Below, in pieces: positions 20,242 to 28,179 of a stretch of DNA of 64,000 nt. The DNA comes from Caballeronia sp. NK8 (GTDB taxonomy: Bacteria; Pseudomonadota; Gammaproteobacteria; Burkholderiales; Burkholderiaceae). The stretch spans positions 992,001 to 1,056,000 of the forward strand of contig NZ_AP024322.1 of NCBI RefSeq assembly GCF_018408855.1. Reading direction: 5' to 3'. Made by a program: the position numbers and the translations under genes. A model generated the notes under the pieces. That model did not search any database. It was not told the origin of the DNA and saw only the letters and a program-made list of their open reading frames with translations. Within the stretch, counting starts at the first letter, position 1. Every line of letters starts with the position of its first letter.

Positions 20242-21183
20242 ATGTCCGCTCTGCCGCCGCCGCGTCTGCCGTTCAGCTTTCCCGACCGTTTTCCGTTTCG
20301 TGCGCCGCGCTCCTTCAAGGGGCAGGTCGCGCTTGCGCTGGCCGTCGTCTATCTCGTGTGGGGCTCGACGTATCTCGGGATCCATCTGTCGCTCGAGTCG
20401 TTTCCGCCGCTCATGCTCGGCGGTTTGCGCAATCTGTGTGCGGGCGTCGGGCTGTTCGTGATCGCCGTGCATCGCAAGGCGGTGTGGCCGAGTGCGCGGG
20501 AAGTGCGCAATGCGGCGATCGTCGGAACTTTGCTGGAAGGTTTGTCGAGCGGGATGATGGCCTACGGCATGCGCACGGTGGGAACCGGCACGGCTGCGGT
20601 GATGGTCGCCACTGTGCCGCTTTTCGCGACGATCTTCACCGCGTTGAGCGGGCGCGGGGTTGCTAAGGGCGAATGGTTCGCGGTGGCGCTGGGGTTGATC
20701 GGCATCGTGCTGCTCAATCATGGCGATCCGTCGCCGAGTTCTACCGTCGGCACATTGGCGATTCTGTGCGCGGCGATCTTCTGGGCGGGCGGCGCGCATC
20801 TGGCGAGCCGTTTGCCGCAACCGTCCGATTTGTTGATGTCGACGGCCTTGCAGATCGGGCTGGGCGGTCTGATCGCGACGGGCATCGCGCTGGCGGCGGG
20901 CGAAAGGCTCACGCAGGTGAGCGTTGGCGCGGGGTTTTCGTTCGTGTATCTCGTGGTGATCGGTTCGATGGCGGCGTATGTCGCTTATAACTTTCTGATT
21001 CGGAATACGAGCACGATCGTCGCGACGAGTTGTCTTTATGTGAATCCGGTCGTCGCCGTCTTGCTGGGCGCGCTGCTGCTTGGCGAAATCATCACGCAGT
21101 GGACCGTTATCGCGACGGTCGTGATTCTGCTTTCGGTCGGGCTTTCGTTCTGGTTTGATTATCGAAGGCGTGGGCTGGCTTGA
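20242..21183 (+). CDS. EamA/DMT-family transporter (second copy, YedA-like)
   Basis: A 313-residue protein of about ten membrane helices in two EamA repeats. It shows the typical opening VYLVWGSTYLGIHLSLESFPP and, in the second half, VIGSMAAYVAYNFLIRNTS, close in style to YedA/RhtA-like exporters of amino acids or metabolites. The N-terminal 30 residues are Pro/Arg/Phe-rich and cytoplasmic. Substrate unknown. It is divergent from thiC and 155 bases upstream of the first glycosyltransferase-like gene; cotranscription with that gene is possible but there is no direct evidence. Confidence 0.88.
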   Translation: MSALPPPRLPFSFPDRFPFRAPRSFKGQVALALAVVYLVWGSTYLGIHLSLESFPPLMLGGLRNLCAGVGLFVIAVHRKAVWPSAREVRNAAIVGTLLEGLSSGMMAYGMRTVGTGTAAVMVATVPLFATIFTALSGRGVAKGEWFAVALGLIGIVLLNHGDPSPSSTVGTLAILCAAIFWAGGAHLASRLPQPSDLLMSTALQIGLGGLIATGIALAAGERLTQVSVGAGFSFVYLVVIGSMAAYVAYNFLIRNTSTIVATSCLYVNPVVAVLLGALLLGEIITQWTVIATVVILLSVGLSFWFDYRRRGLA

Positions 21184-21338
21184 AAAATCGGGAACCATCC
21201 GCGCGCGGAGATAGAAGTTCACACGATCCGAGATGAAACAAAATGTCCTTGCACTTGCTGGCGTGCCGAGTGCAGGAGAAACTTCGCGGTGAGAACGCCA
21301 AGTCGCAGACGCGATATGCGGTAACACGGAGCATCGCC

Positions 21339-22676
21339 TTGACCACCCACGTCATCAGTTTCTTCGCGGACGATAGCGCTCGCGCTTCGTTGGAGAATCA
21401 TCGCCGTTATTGCGAACGGCAGGGATATACGCACGAATACGTCGATGCGAGCGCGATAGGTTGGCCGCAACTGCGCATGATCATGAAGTATCAGGTGCTC
21501 TTGCGAACGTTGCGCACCTGCGCGGAAGGCGATCTCGTTCTGCTGCTGACACAGGATTGCTTGCTGAAGAGCGATATTCGCTGCGAAACGTTGATTGAAG
21601 ATTGCGAATCGGACTGGATTGCCGCGCAAGACTCCGATTACGTCATGGCGTCATTTCAGTTGTGGCGCAACACAATGATGTCACGTGCGCTTGTTACGCA
21701 CCTTTTCGGTGGTGCGAAACTCTGCTATGAAACGCCCCTGAGCGAATCGGACCTGTTGACGCTGTTGAAGCCGGAACCGTTCGACCGCAGATATAACGGG
21801 CAACTCGCCGTCTCGCCGGTTGCTTTGGATACGTCGATGTTCTGGGTCGACTTCCCGGTCTTGGCGCTTGCGCTAGTGGACTTGCCAGTGGCGCCTAGAA
21901 ACTATCCAATCTGCACGAAGCTGCGCGATCTGCTCGCGGGGCATGTCAACGAATGTCAGGCAGAAGGGCTGCCTCTCTTCACATGGCCGCGGCAGAACAC
22001 GTCTGATCCCGTTGCGCGCTATGACGCGATCAACTCCCATGCGCCCATTGCGCTCGCCATGCTTTACACCCCCAACGTCAGCGAGTACGGCGAGATCGCG
22101 GAAGCCAACCTGCGGCGCTATTGCGCGCGTCACGGCTATGCGTTGCATGTTTATCGCGACATTCCGGATCAGGCCGGCTGGGATGCGTCCGGCAACTGGT
22201 TCAAGCCATGGGTGCTGCGCCATCATCTCCAGCAGCATCAATGGGTGTTCTGGATCGATGCGGACGTGCTCGTCGTCGATCAAAAGAAGCCTTTGGAACC
22301 ACTGTTGCAAAACGTTGACCGGGTATTGGCGGCAGATATCAGCTGGCGTTTCAACTCGGGTGTCATGGGATTTCGTAACACGCAGGAGAATGCCCGGTTA
22401 CTGGAAGAAGTCGCGCAGACGGTCAGCGACATGTCGGACAAGTCGACTGTCTACGCGAACGGCGGCGACCAGGACACCTTCATCAAGGTCATGGAGCGTC
22501 ATGGAAAGGCCACTGACGACGAACTGATCGACTGCACAACGCTCAATACGCCTTTCCAGCTTCAAACGCGCGATAGCTTCATGGTGCATTACATGGGTAT
22601 GCAGCCGGCCTTTCGCGCGCTTGCGATGCGTCATGGCGAACTGCTCAGTCGGGAACTGGATACGAGCGGCGTCTGA
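21339..22676 (+). CDS. Two-domain glycosyltransferase-like protein, copy A
   Basis: I read this as a 445-residue protein starting at TTG 21339. GGAG lies 7 bases upstream, and the first residues (TTHVISFFADD) line up with the start of its neighbour (ATHVISFFADS). An ATG at 21243 would add 32 residues with no match. The C-terminal half resembles GT-A fold transferases of the GT34/GMA12 type: NLRRYCARHGYALHVYRD, then WVFWIDADVLVVDQ with DAD at residues 307-309, NSGVMGFRNT, GGDQD and VHYMG. The N-terminal half repeats the same pattern (NHRRYCERQGYTHEYVD, DLVLLLTQDCLL) but reads TQD where the DxD should be. No signal peptide is seen, so it is probably cytoplasmic. Donor and acceptor unknown. Confidence 0.75.
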   Translation: MTTHVISFFADDSARASLENHRRYCERQGYTHEYVDASAIGWPQLRMIMKYQVLLRTLRTCAEGDLVLLLTQDCLLKSDIRCETLIEDCESDWIAAQDSDYVMASFQLWRNTMMSRALVTHLFGGAKLCYETPLSESDLLTLLKPEPFDRRYNGQLAVSPVALDTSMFWVDFPVLALALVDLPVAPRNYPICTKLRDLLAGHVNECQAEGLPLFTWPRQNTSDPVARYDAINSHAPIALAMLYTPNVSEYGEIAEANLRRYCARHGYALHVYRDIPDQAGWDASGNWFKPWVLRHHLQQHQWVFWIDADVLVVDQKKPLEPLLQNVDRVLAADISWRFNSGVMGFRNTQENARLLEEVAQTVSDMSDKSTVYANGGDQDTFIKVMERHGKATDDELIDCTTLNTPFQLQTRDSFMVHYMGMQPAFRALAMRHGELLSRELDTSGV

Positions 22677-22751
22677 ACTGCCGGCGCGGCAGATTCCGCG
22701 GCAAAGCATGCGTGGTCGCCGACTCGGCCATGCCGAGTAATGGATAAAGTC

Positions 22752-24098
22752 ATGGCCACCCACGTCATCAGTTTTTTCGCCGACAGCCACGCTTACGCAT
22801 CGCTGGAGAATCATCGCCGCTATTGCGCGCGGCAGGGGTACACGCACGAATACGTCGACGCGAGCGCGATAGGCTGGCCGCAATTGCGCATGATCCTGAA
22901 ATACCAGGTGCTGTTGCGAACGCTGCGCGCCTGCGCTGAAGGCGATTTCGTACTGCTACTGACTCAGGACGCCCTGCTGTTGAGCGATATCCGATGCGAA
23001 ACACTGATGCAGGGTCGTGCTGCGGACTGGATAGTCGCACTGGACTCACCGGGCAATTCTGATTACGTGATCGCGTCGTTCCAGCTCTGGCGCAACACTT
23101 CGGCCGCGCGCGATCGCGTTAAACGCCTTTGCGAAGGCCCGAAGCTGGGTCGCGCGCCTGTGAGCGAATCCGATTTGCTGCGTCTGCTGGAGCCTGAGCC
23201 GTTCAACATGGCATACGGCGGACGCCTTGCTGTCGCGCCTGCAGGGCTGCACGCGTCGCTGTCGTGGGTCGAGTATCCGATCCTAGCCGTCGCACTCGTC
23301 GATCTGCCCGAGGCGCCGACGAACTATCCCGTTTTTTCGACGCTGCGTGATCTATTCGCTGAGCACATCAACGATTGTCAGGCGAAGGGGCTGCCGTATC
23401 TCACACTGCCGTCATCAACTGCTGGCCAGTCGGTTGGGGATTACGACGTGATGAATTCTCACGCGCCCATCGCGCTCGCGATGCTTTATACGCCGAACAT
23501 CCGCGAGTACGGAGAAATCGCGGAGCGCAACTTGCGGCGCTATTGCGTGCGGCACGGATATGCGCTGCATGTCTATCGCGACGTGCCCGAGGACGCCAGC
23601 TCGGACGCCACCGGAAACTGGTTCAAGCCATGGGTTTTGCGCCGGCATCTGCCGCAGCACGAATGGCTTTTCTGGATCGACGCTGACGTGCTTGTCATCG
23701 ATCAGTCAAAGCCGCTGGAGCCCTTGTTGCAGAACCGCGATCGCGTGATCGCGACGGACATTAGCTGGCATTTGAATTCGGGCGTCATGGGATTTCGCAA
23801 CACGCAAAAGAATCTCCATGTGCTGACGGAAATCGAGCAGGCTGTGGGCGATATCGCGAATAAGTCGTCCGTACACTCGAGCGGCGGCGATCAGGACGTT
23901 TTCATCGAGGTCATGATGCGTCACGGCATGGCCGCCGATGATGAACTACTCGATTGCACGACGCTGAACACACCGTACCAGCTTCAGACGCACGCGAGCT
24001 TCATGGTCCACTACATGGGCATGTGGGCAGTCCTTCGCGCGCTCGTGATGCATCATGGCGACCAGGTCAGTTGTGAACTCGACGCGAACCGTCCCTGA
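22752..24098 (+). CDS. Two-domain glycosyltransferase-like protein, copy B
   Basis: A 448-residue paralogue of the preceding gene, similar along its whole length, and thus a tandem duplication. The start at 22752 (MATHVISFF) is chosen from alignment with copy A; ATG 22740 would add four residues. The C-terminal domain keeps DAD at 310-312 (LFWIDADVLVIDQ), LNSGVMGFRNT, SGGDQDVF and FMVHYMGM. The N-terminal domain again has LLLTQDALLLSD, with the first Asp of DxD replaced by Thr. A 75-base gap separates the two genes, so one transcript is likely. The next gene is a trimeric autotransporter after a 580-base leader; modification of that adhesin is a hypothesis only. Confidence 0.75.
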   Translation: MATHVISFFADSHAYASLENHRRYCARQGYTHEYVDASAIGWPQLRMILKYQVLLRTLRACAEGDFVLLLTQDALLLSDIRCETLMQGRAADWIVALDSPGNSDYVIASFQLWRNTSAARDRVKRLCEGPKLGRAPVSESDLLRLLEPEPFNMAYGGRLAVAPAGLHASLSWVEYPILAVALVDLPEAPTNYPVFSTLRDLFAEHINDCQAKGLPYLTLPSSTAGQSVGDYDVMNSHAPIALAMLYTPNIREYGEIAERNLRRYCVRHGYALHVYRDVPEDASSDATGNWFKPWVLRRHLPQHEWLFWIDADVLVIDQSKPLEPLLQNRDRVIATDISWHLNSGVMGFRNTQKNLHVLTEIEQAVGDIANKSSVHSSGGDQDVFIEVMMRHGMAADDELLDCTTLNTPYQLQTHASFMVHYMGMWAVLRALVMHHGDQVSCELDANRP

Positions 24099-24208
24099 GC
24101 TTGGGGACTCTTGAATAATTAGAGCGTGAGTGGGAGCCGTCGGCGGCGTCGCGTCCGACGCGACGTACTCATGCCTCAAATCTAAGCAAATCATTCAAAA
24201 AGCGAGAC

Positions 24209-24242
24209 AGTCAGATTTTCCTGTCAATTGTCTGACTATAAT
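24209..24242 (+). promoter_or_regulatory. Possible promoter with flanking inverted repeat upstream of the adhesin
   Basis: A 7-bp inverted repeat AGTCAGA (24209-24215) / TCTGACT (24231-24237) ends in a perfect -10 hexamer TATAAT at 24237-24242. No good -35 hexamer is present at 17 bases, so an activator or a weak promoter is likely. The region 24099-24678 is clearly AT-richer than the surroundings and holds no gene that I can support. Confidence 0.45.
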
Positions 24243-24392
24243 GCGGACTAGAGCAACAGTCACACTGATTATTTGAGATTTAACTTCCGACGCTGATCGT
24301 CCGATCAAGGGTCCAATTTGTGACGGCTGCCGGTTGCGATGATTATCGGAAATCAAAACTAAGAATCGTCCTCTGCAGGAAATGATTTTTCT

Positions 24393-24417
24393 GATTCAGA
24401 CGGACCGAGTCTGAATC
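24393..24417 (+). repeat. Perfect 9-bp inverted repeat in the adhesin leader
   Basis: GATTCAGAC and GTCTGAATC flank a 7-base loop, forming a possible RNA hairpin or regulator site about 260 bases before the adhesin start. No T tract follows, so it is not an obvious terminator. A second smaller stem (TCGCCG/CGGCGA) lies just downstream near 24433-24450. Confidence 0.5.
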
Positions 24418-24678
24418 CAGTAGCTACGCCGATTTCGCCGTTTCACGGCGAGGGTCGACTTTTAGCCAAAAAGCCAAAGTACAACCATCGGTAATCACTC
24501 CGACGTTGCAATACATCGTAAAGCGGCAGGATATCAATTCATGGCTCGCACCGTCGAAATAACGAGGCGGAGGATAGGTTTTCGCGTGAGCGAAAAATAA
24601 GGCTTCGTCCGGTGAACCTTGGACGGTGTCGAACGCAGCCAAGATTTACAGAAAAGTATTTTTATCGAGGAATTATAT

Positions 24679-26526
24679 ATGAAGCATGATGGGATTCGGT
24701 TCAAACCGATGGTGATGGCGATTTTCGGCTGTATGGCGGTGCTCGCTACGGCGAATGTCTCTGCTGGCACGACTGTTGGATTTAGTAACGACGTGGACTC
24801 GTCCGTCAAGCGCGACGGTCTTAATATCTTTGGCGATAACAATTCCACGGCTGCGAATGGAGTAATGATCGGAGACGGACAGTGGAACAGTCTGAACAAC
24901 AGCGTCGTGATTGGCAATAACGCAAGAACGATGGCCCCCATTTCCTTTGATGACCCCGATAGAACGTTTACTTTTAAAGTCGACGCGGGTCCGGCTGTCG
25001 CTATTGGATATAACGCCGCGTCAGGCCCGCGAGGCGTCGGTGTTGGTGAGGGAGCGCGTGCATCAGATTACGCCGTCTCTGTAGGCGCTGATGCAGAGGC
25101 CGATGATTCAGCCATTGCGGTTGGACGTAGTAGCTCTGCCGGAGAAAGGGGTGTCGCCATAGGAGCGAACTCGCGTGCCGATTACCACGGGGTTGCAATC
25201 GGCAGCGACACATTGGCAGATCAAGGCCTAGCAATCGGAAATAGTTCTCATAGCGGCGGTAACGGCATTGCATTGGGAGAAAACGCGTGGTCGGGAGGTG
25301 ACAGCTTGGCACTTGGCGTCGGCGCGCGAGCTGATATGTGGGGAACGGCAGTTGGTGAGTCGGCAACGGCGGTCAACGTACGCGGAGCCGCTTTCGGTAA
25401 CGAATCGTTTGCAGGAACCGTGGGTACAGCCATCGGCGCGGGAGCACGCGCGGAGGGCTACGGAAGCACCGCCTTGGGAGTTGACACGACAGCCGAGGAT
25501 TGGGCCGGCATTGCAATCGGCTTGGGCGCGCACGCCGCGGGCGGCAACTCACTCGCGGTCGGAGCAGGTGCTAATGCAACGGGCGGCGACGGCTCGACTG
25601 CTTTGGGCGCCAATGCCGGTGCATCGGGTCGCGGCTCTATCGCCATTGGCGGTGCCAGTGCGTCAGGCGAAAACTCTGTCGCGATTGGCAGATATAGTAG
25701 CGACGAAGGTCAGGCAATGGTGGTCAGCTTTGGTTATGGGTGGAACAAGCGTCGTTTGACGAATGTCGCAAACGGCATCGACGGCACCGACGCGGTGAAC
25801 ATGAACCAATTGAACGCCGTGAGCGACCTGGTTGCGCAAAACACTGCCGACATCCTCGCTCTCCAAGGCGGCGAGGGGCTTGTCCAAGGCGCGATGCTCC
25901 GCTCGACCGTGCGCGCCGCAGCTCCGGCACTCGTCGGCGCAGCCGCGCCCGCCGTCTCCGACTCGCTCTTCGCAGCAAGCGGCAACGCCGGTGAAACCGC
26001 CACGGCATCGGGCGTCCACGCCACCGCCATGGGCGCGAATTCCGTCGCCAGCGCAGATAACTCCGTCGCTCTCGGCGCCAACTCCGTCGCGGATCGCGCG
26101 AACACGCTGTCCGTCGGCGCGGCAGGCAGTGAGCGTCAGATCACCAACGTCGCGGCCGGCACGCAAGGCACGGACGCGGTGAACGTCAATCAGCTGAACG
26201 ACAAGATCACGCAAGCGAATGCCTACACCGACCAGGCCGTCGCAGGCGCGAACGCCTACACGGATCAGGCCATCGCCAGCACGCGACACGACATGGAACG
26301 CTACGCTGATCGCGCAGCGGCATCGACCCTGGCGATCCCGAGCATTCCGGTGCTCAACTCGGGCGAGAAGTGGGCCGGCGTGGCGGTCGGCAACTACGGC
26401 AGCGCGACCGCTGTCGGCGTCGCCGCGGCCTATCAGGTGTCGATGAATCTGAACCTGGGCGTCGGCGTCTCGTCGGCAAATGGTGGTTCGACCGCCGTCA
26501 AGGCGCAGGCAGGCTACCGCTGGTAA
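24679..26526 (+). CDS. YadA-like trimeric autotransporter adhesin
   Basis: A 615-residue outer-membrane adhesin. A signal peptide (about 1-29, ending ANVSAG) is followed by a passenger of short head repeats of the form AxAxGxxAxAxGxxS (about 60-345). A neck (RRLTNVANGIDGTDAVNMNQL) leads into a coiled stretch, then come more head repeats and a second neck (RQITNVAAGTQGTDAVNVNQL) with a stalk of NAYTDQA repeats. The C-terminal YadA anchor, about 75 residues from KWAGVAVGNYGSATAVG, ends in YRW as expected for outer-membrane insertion. The ATG at 24679 has GAGG 8 bases upstream. The 5' part is less GC-rich than neighbouring genes, suggesting transfer or relaxed composition. Its ligand is unknown. 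Confidence 0.93.
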   Translation: MKHDGIRFKPMVMAIFGCMAVLATANVSAGTTVGFSNDVDSSVKRDGLNIFGDNNSTAANGVMIGDGQWNSLNNSVVIGNNARTMAPISFDDPDRTFTFKVDAGPAVAIGYNAASGPRGVGVGEGARASDYAVSVGADAEADDSAIAVGRSSSAGERGVAIGANSRADYHGVAIGSDTLADQGLAIGNSSHSGGNGIALGENAWSGGDSLALGVGARADMWGTAVGESATAVNVRGAAFGNESFAGTVGTAIGAGARAEGYGSTALGVDTTAEDWAGIAIGLGAHAAGGNSLAVGAGANATGGDGSTALGANAGASGRGSIAIGGASASGENSVAIGRYSSDEGQAMVVSFGYGWNKRRLTNVANGIDGTDAVNMNQLNAVSDLVAQNTADILALQGGEGLVQGAMLRSTVRAAAPALVGAAAPAVSDSLFAASGNAGETATASGVHATAMGANSVASADNSVALGANSVADRANTLSVGAAGSERQITNVAAGTQGTDAVNVNQLNDKITQANAYTDQAVAGANAYTDQAIASTRHDMERYADRAAASTLAIPSIPVLNSGEKWAGVAVGNYGSATAVGVAAAYQVSMNLNLGVGVSSANGGSTAVKAQAGYRW

Positions 26527-26579
26527 GCAGACGTCGATGGAACGGGCGGTCTGCCGCCAATCCATCTGACGACACTCGG

Positions 26580-26611
26580 ACCCGGGCACATCGATAGCGG
26601 TGTGCCCGGGT
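26580..26611 (+). terminator. Hairpin after the adhesin gene
   Basis: A perfect 10-bp stem, ACCCGGGCAC/GTGCCCGGGT with a 12-base loop, follows the adhesin stop by 53 bases, with a T-containing but interrupted tail (TCGCCGTTT). It is a probable terminator. The rest of 26527-26914 holds no supported gene; just before the next CDS it contains a strong AAGGAAGGTGG ribosome site. Confidence 0.7.
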
Positions 26612-26914
26612 TCGCCGTTTGTAAGAATCGTCCATCCGCTGACGCTTCTCTCCATCCCTGCCTCATCACCCGAAGCATTCCTCTAACGAAAGCAAACCCT
26701 TATCCCACAAGCCTTTGCGGCATACCCACGTCACCACGCACCGATCAGGGGCACGTCGATTGCTCGATGCCGACACCCGTCACGGCGCTGTCATCAAAAC
26801 TCCAACATCGCCGCTGACGGCCGAGGAAGGTCAACAAGGGAAAGTCCGCGCGGCGTCAAAAACGTACACACGCCGCCGACTCAAAAAACGATCAAAACAA
26901 AGGAAGGTGGAACC

Positions 26915-27697
26915 ATGAAGCTCATCCGCACCGCTGCCGCGCTTGCCGCCGTCGCCGCTTTGCTCTCCGCTTGCGGCGGAAGCTCCGACGATGTCGGCAA
27001 GGAAATCGGCGTCACCCCGGCGCAGGTCCATTTCATTCACGCGATCCCGAGCGGCCCGAACGTCGACTTCTACGACAACAGCAAGGTCCTGCAACCGAAT
27101 CTCGCCTACAAGACGGTGACCAACTTCGCGAACATCGACACCGGCCAGCACAATTTCTCCTACGCGGCCGTGAACACGACGACGCAACTCGCCACCGACA
27201 CGAGCATCTCGAACGCGGCGAAAGGGCATGAGTACACGGTGATCGCGCTGCCGGACGCGGGCTTCCTGCCGTCGATCGCGGTGATCGACGATCCGTTCGA
27301 CAAGGGACTGCTGTCGAGCAGCGCACGCGTGCGCGCTTTCAACGCGTCGACGAACGCGCCGAACCTCGATATCTATCTGGTCGCGCCGGGCACGAACGTC
27401 GCGAACGTCAGCCCGACGATGGCGGGCGTCGCCTACAAGAACGCCGTACCCGCGACGACGCAGGATTCCCTCTACGTCTCCGGCGGCACGTATCAACTGA
27501 TCGCGACCACGCCGGGCTCGAAGACGCCGGTCTACACATCGGCTTCGTTCGACCTCGCCAAGAACGCGGACTGGCTCGTGACGACGCTGCCGTCGGGCAA
27601 CGCGCTCTCGCAACTGGTGCCGGAGAAGATTCGCGTGCTGGTCGCGCAGGGCGGCAACACGCAGCAGCCGGCGCTGGAATTGCCCGACACGCAATGA
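26915..27697 (+). CDS. DUF4397-domain lipoprotein
   Basis: A 260-residue protein with a lipoprotein signal (AAVAALLSACGG, Cys about 22). One or two DUF4397 modules follow: VHFIHAIPSGPNVDFYDN starts the first and VRAFNASTNAPNLDIYLV the second, each predicted to be beta-rich. DUF4397 proteins are exported and otherwise uncharacterised, often found in surface or cell-envelope contexts. The AAGGAAGGTGG before the ATG is a very strong ribosome site. It lies between two terminators, so it is probably expressed alone. I cannot assign a biochemical role. Confidence 0.88.
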   Translation: MKLIRTAAALAAVAALLSACGGSSDDVGKEIGVTPAQVHFIHAIPSGPNVDFYDNSKVLQPNLAYKTVTNFANIDTGQHNFSYAAVNTTTQLATDTSISNAAKGHEYTVIALPDAGFLPSIAVIDDPFDKGLLSSSARVRAFNASTNAPNLDIYLVAPGTNVANVSPTMAGVAYKNAVPATTQDSLYVSGGTYQLIATTPGSKTPVYTSASFDLAKNADWLVTTLPSGNALSQLVPEKIRVLVAQGGNTQQPALELPDTQ

Positions 27698-27717
27698 CGC
27701 TTCACGCCTGAGAAAGC

Positions 27718-27749
27718 AAAACCCGGCGCGCTCATCGGCCGGGTTTTTT
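27718..27749 (+). terminator. Rho-independent terminator of the DUF4397 gene
   Basis: AAAACCCGGC and GCCGGGTTTT pair around a 10-base loop, and the T run continues to six. It begins 20 bases after the stop codon, a textbook intrinsic terminator. Confidence 0.92.
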
Positions 27750-27776
27750 ATCGCCCGTCCCGCGCAATCACAACGC

Positions 27777-27809
27777 AAAAAAATTCCCGCCACGCGAACG
27801 TGGCGGGAA
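27777..27809 (-). terminator. Rho-independent terminator of the entericidin-like gene
   Basis: On the minus strand CCCGCCACG/CGTGGCGGG, extended by AA/TT, closes a 4-base loop (TTCG) and runs into seven Ts. It lies 50 bases after the stop of the small lipoprotein gene. Confidence 0.92.
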
Positions 27810-27858
27810 GACAGGGCACTACATCAACGCTAAGGAACGCCTGAGCCTGAGTCGCCGC

Positions 27859-27993
27859 TTACTTGTGCTCCTCGGCGGAATTCGAAATGGCCTGACCGCC
27901 CTTCGAAATATCCTGGCCCGCACCCGAGACGGTGTTGCAGCCCGCGAGAGCCGCCGTGCCTGCAATCAGCAGTAGAGCGATGAGTCGAGACAT
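27859..27993 (-). CDS. Entericidin-like small lipoprotein
   Basis: A 44-residue lipoprotein: MSRLIALLLIAGTAALAGC is the signal and lipobox (Cys 19), and the mature peptide NTVSGAGQDISKGGQAISNS matches the EcnA/EcnB pattern. In enterobacteria entericidins are stress- and stationary-phase-regulated membrane lipoproteins involved in cell lysis or envelope stress; beta-proteobacteria carry many single copies of unknown role. AAGGGG lies just upstream of the start, and a T-rich terminator follows. It is next to a histidine kinase and other small stress proteins. Confidence 0.9.
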   Translation of the reverse strand: MSRLIALLLIAGTAALAGCNTVSGAGQDISKGGQAISNSAEEHK

Positions 27994-28179
27994 GTTTATC
28001 CCCTTGGAGTTGAAATGCGTGACAGGAATCGGTTCGCGCACCGTGTCTGTGGTGACGGACGTCTTGTCGTCGCCCGCCTTACCGATGTGAACAATCATAA
28101 AAAAAGCGCATGGCCGCACGCTGTAGGTTCGCCTGCGATTTTCCTGTCGGCGGCGTCCGCATTTGGTGTCGGCATCGTC

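Noticed and set aside
24534..24941. Minus-strand frame of 135 codons overlapping the adhesin start
   Set aside because: It overlaps the adhesin signal peptide and ribosome site; composition is Ser/Thr/Leu-rich with no domain or start signal.
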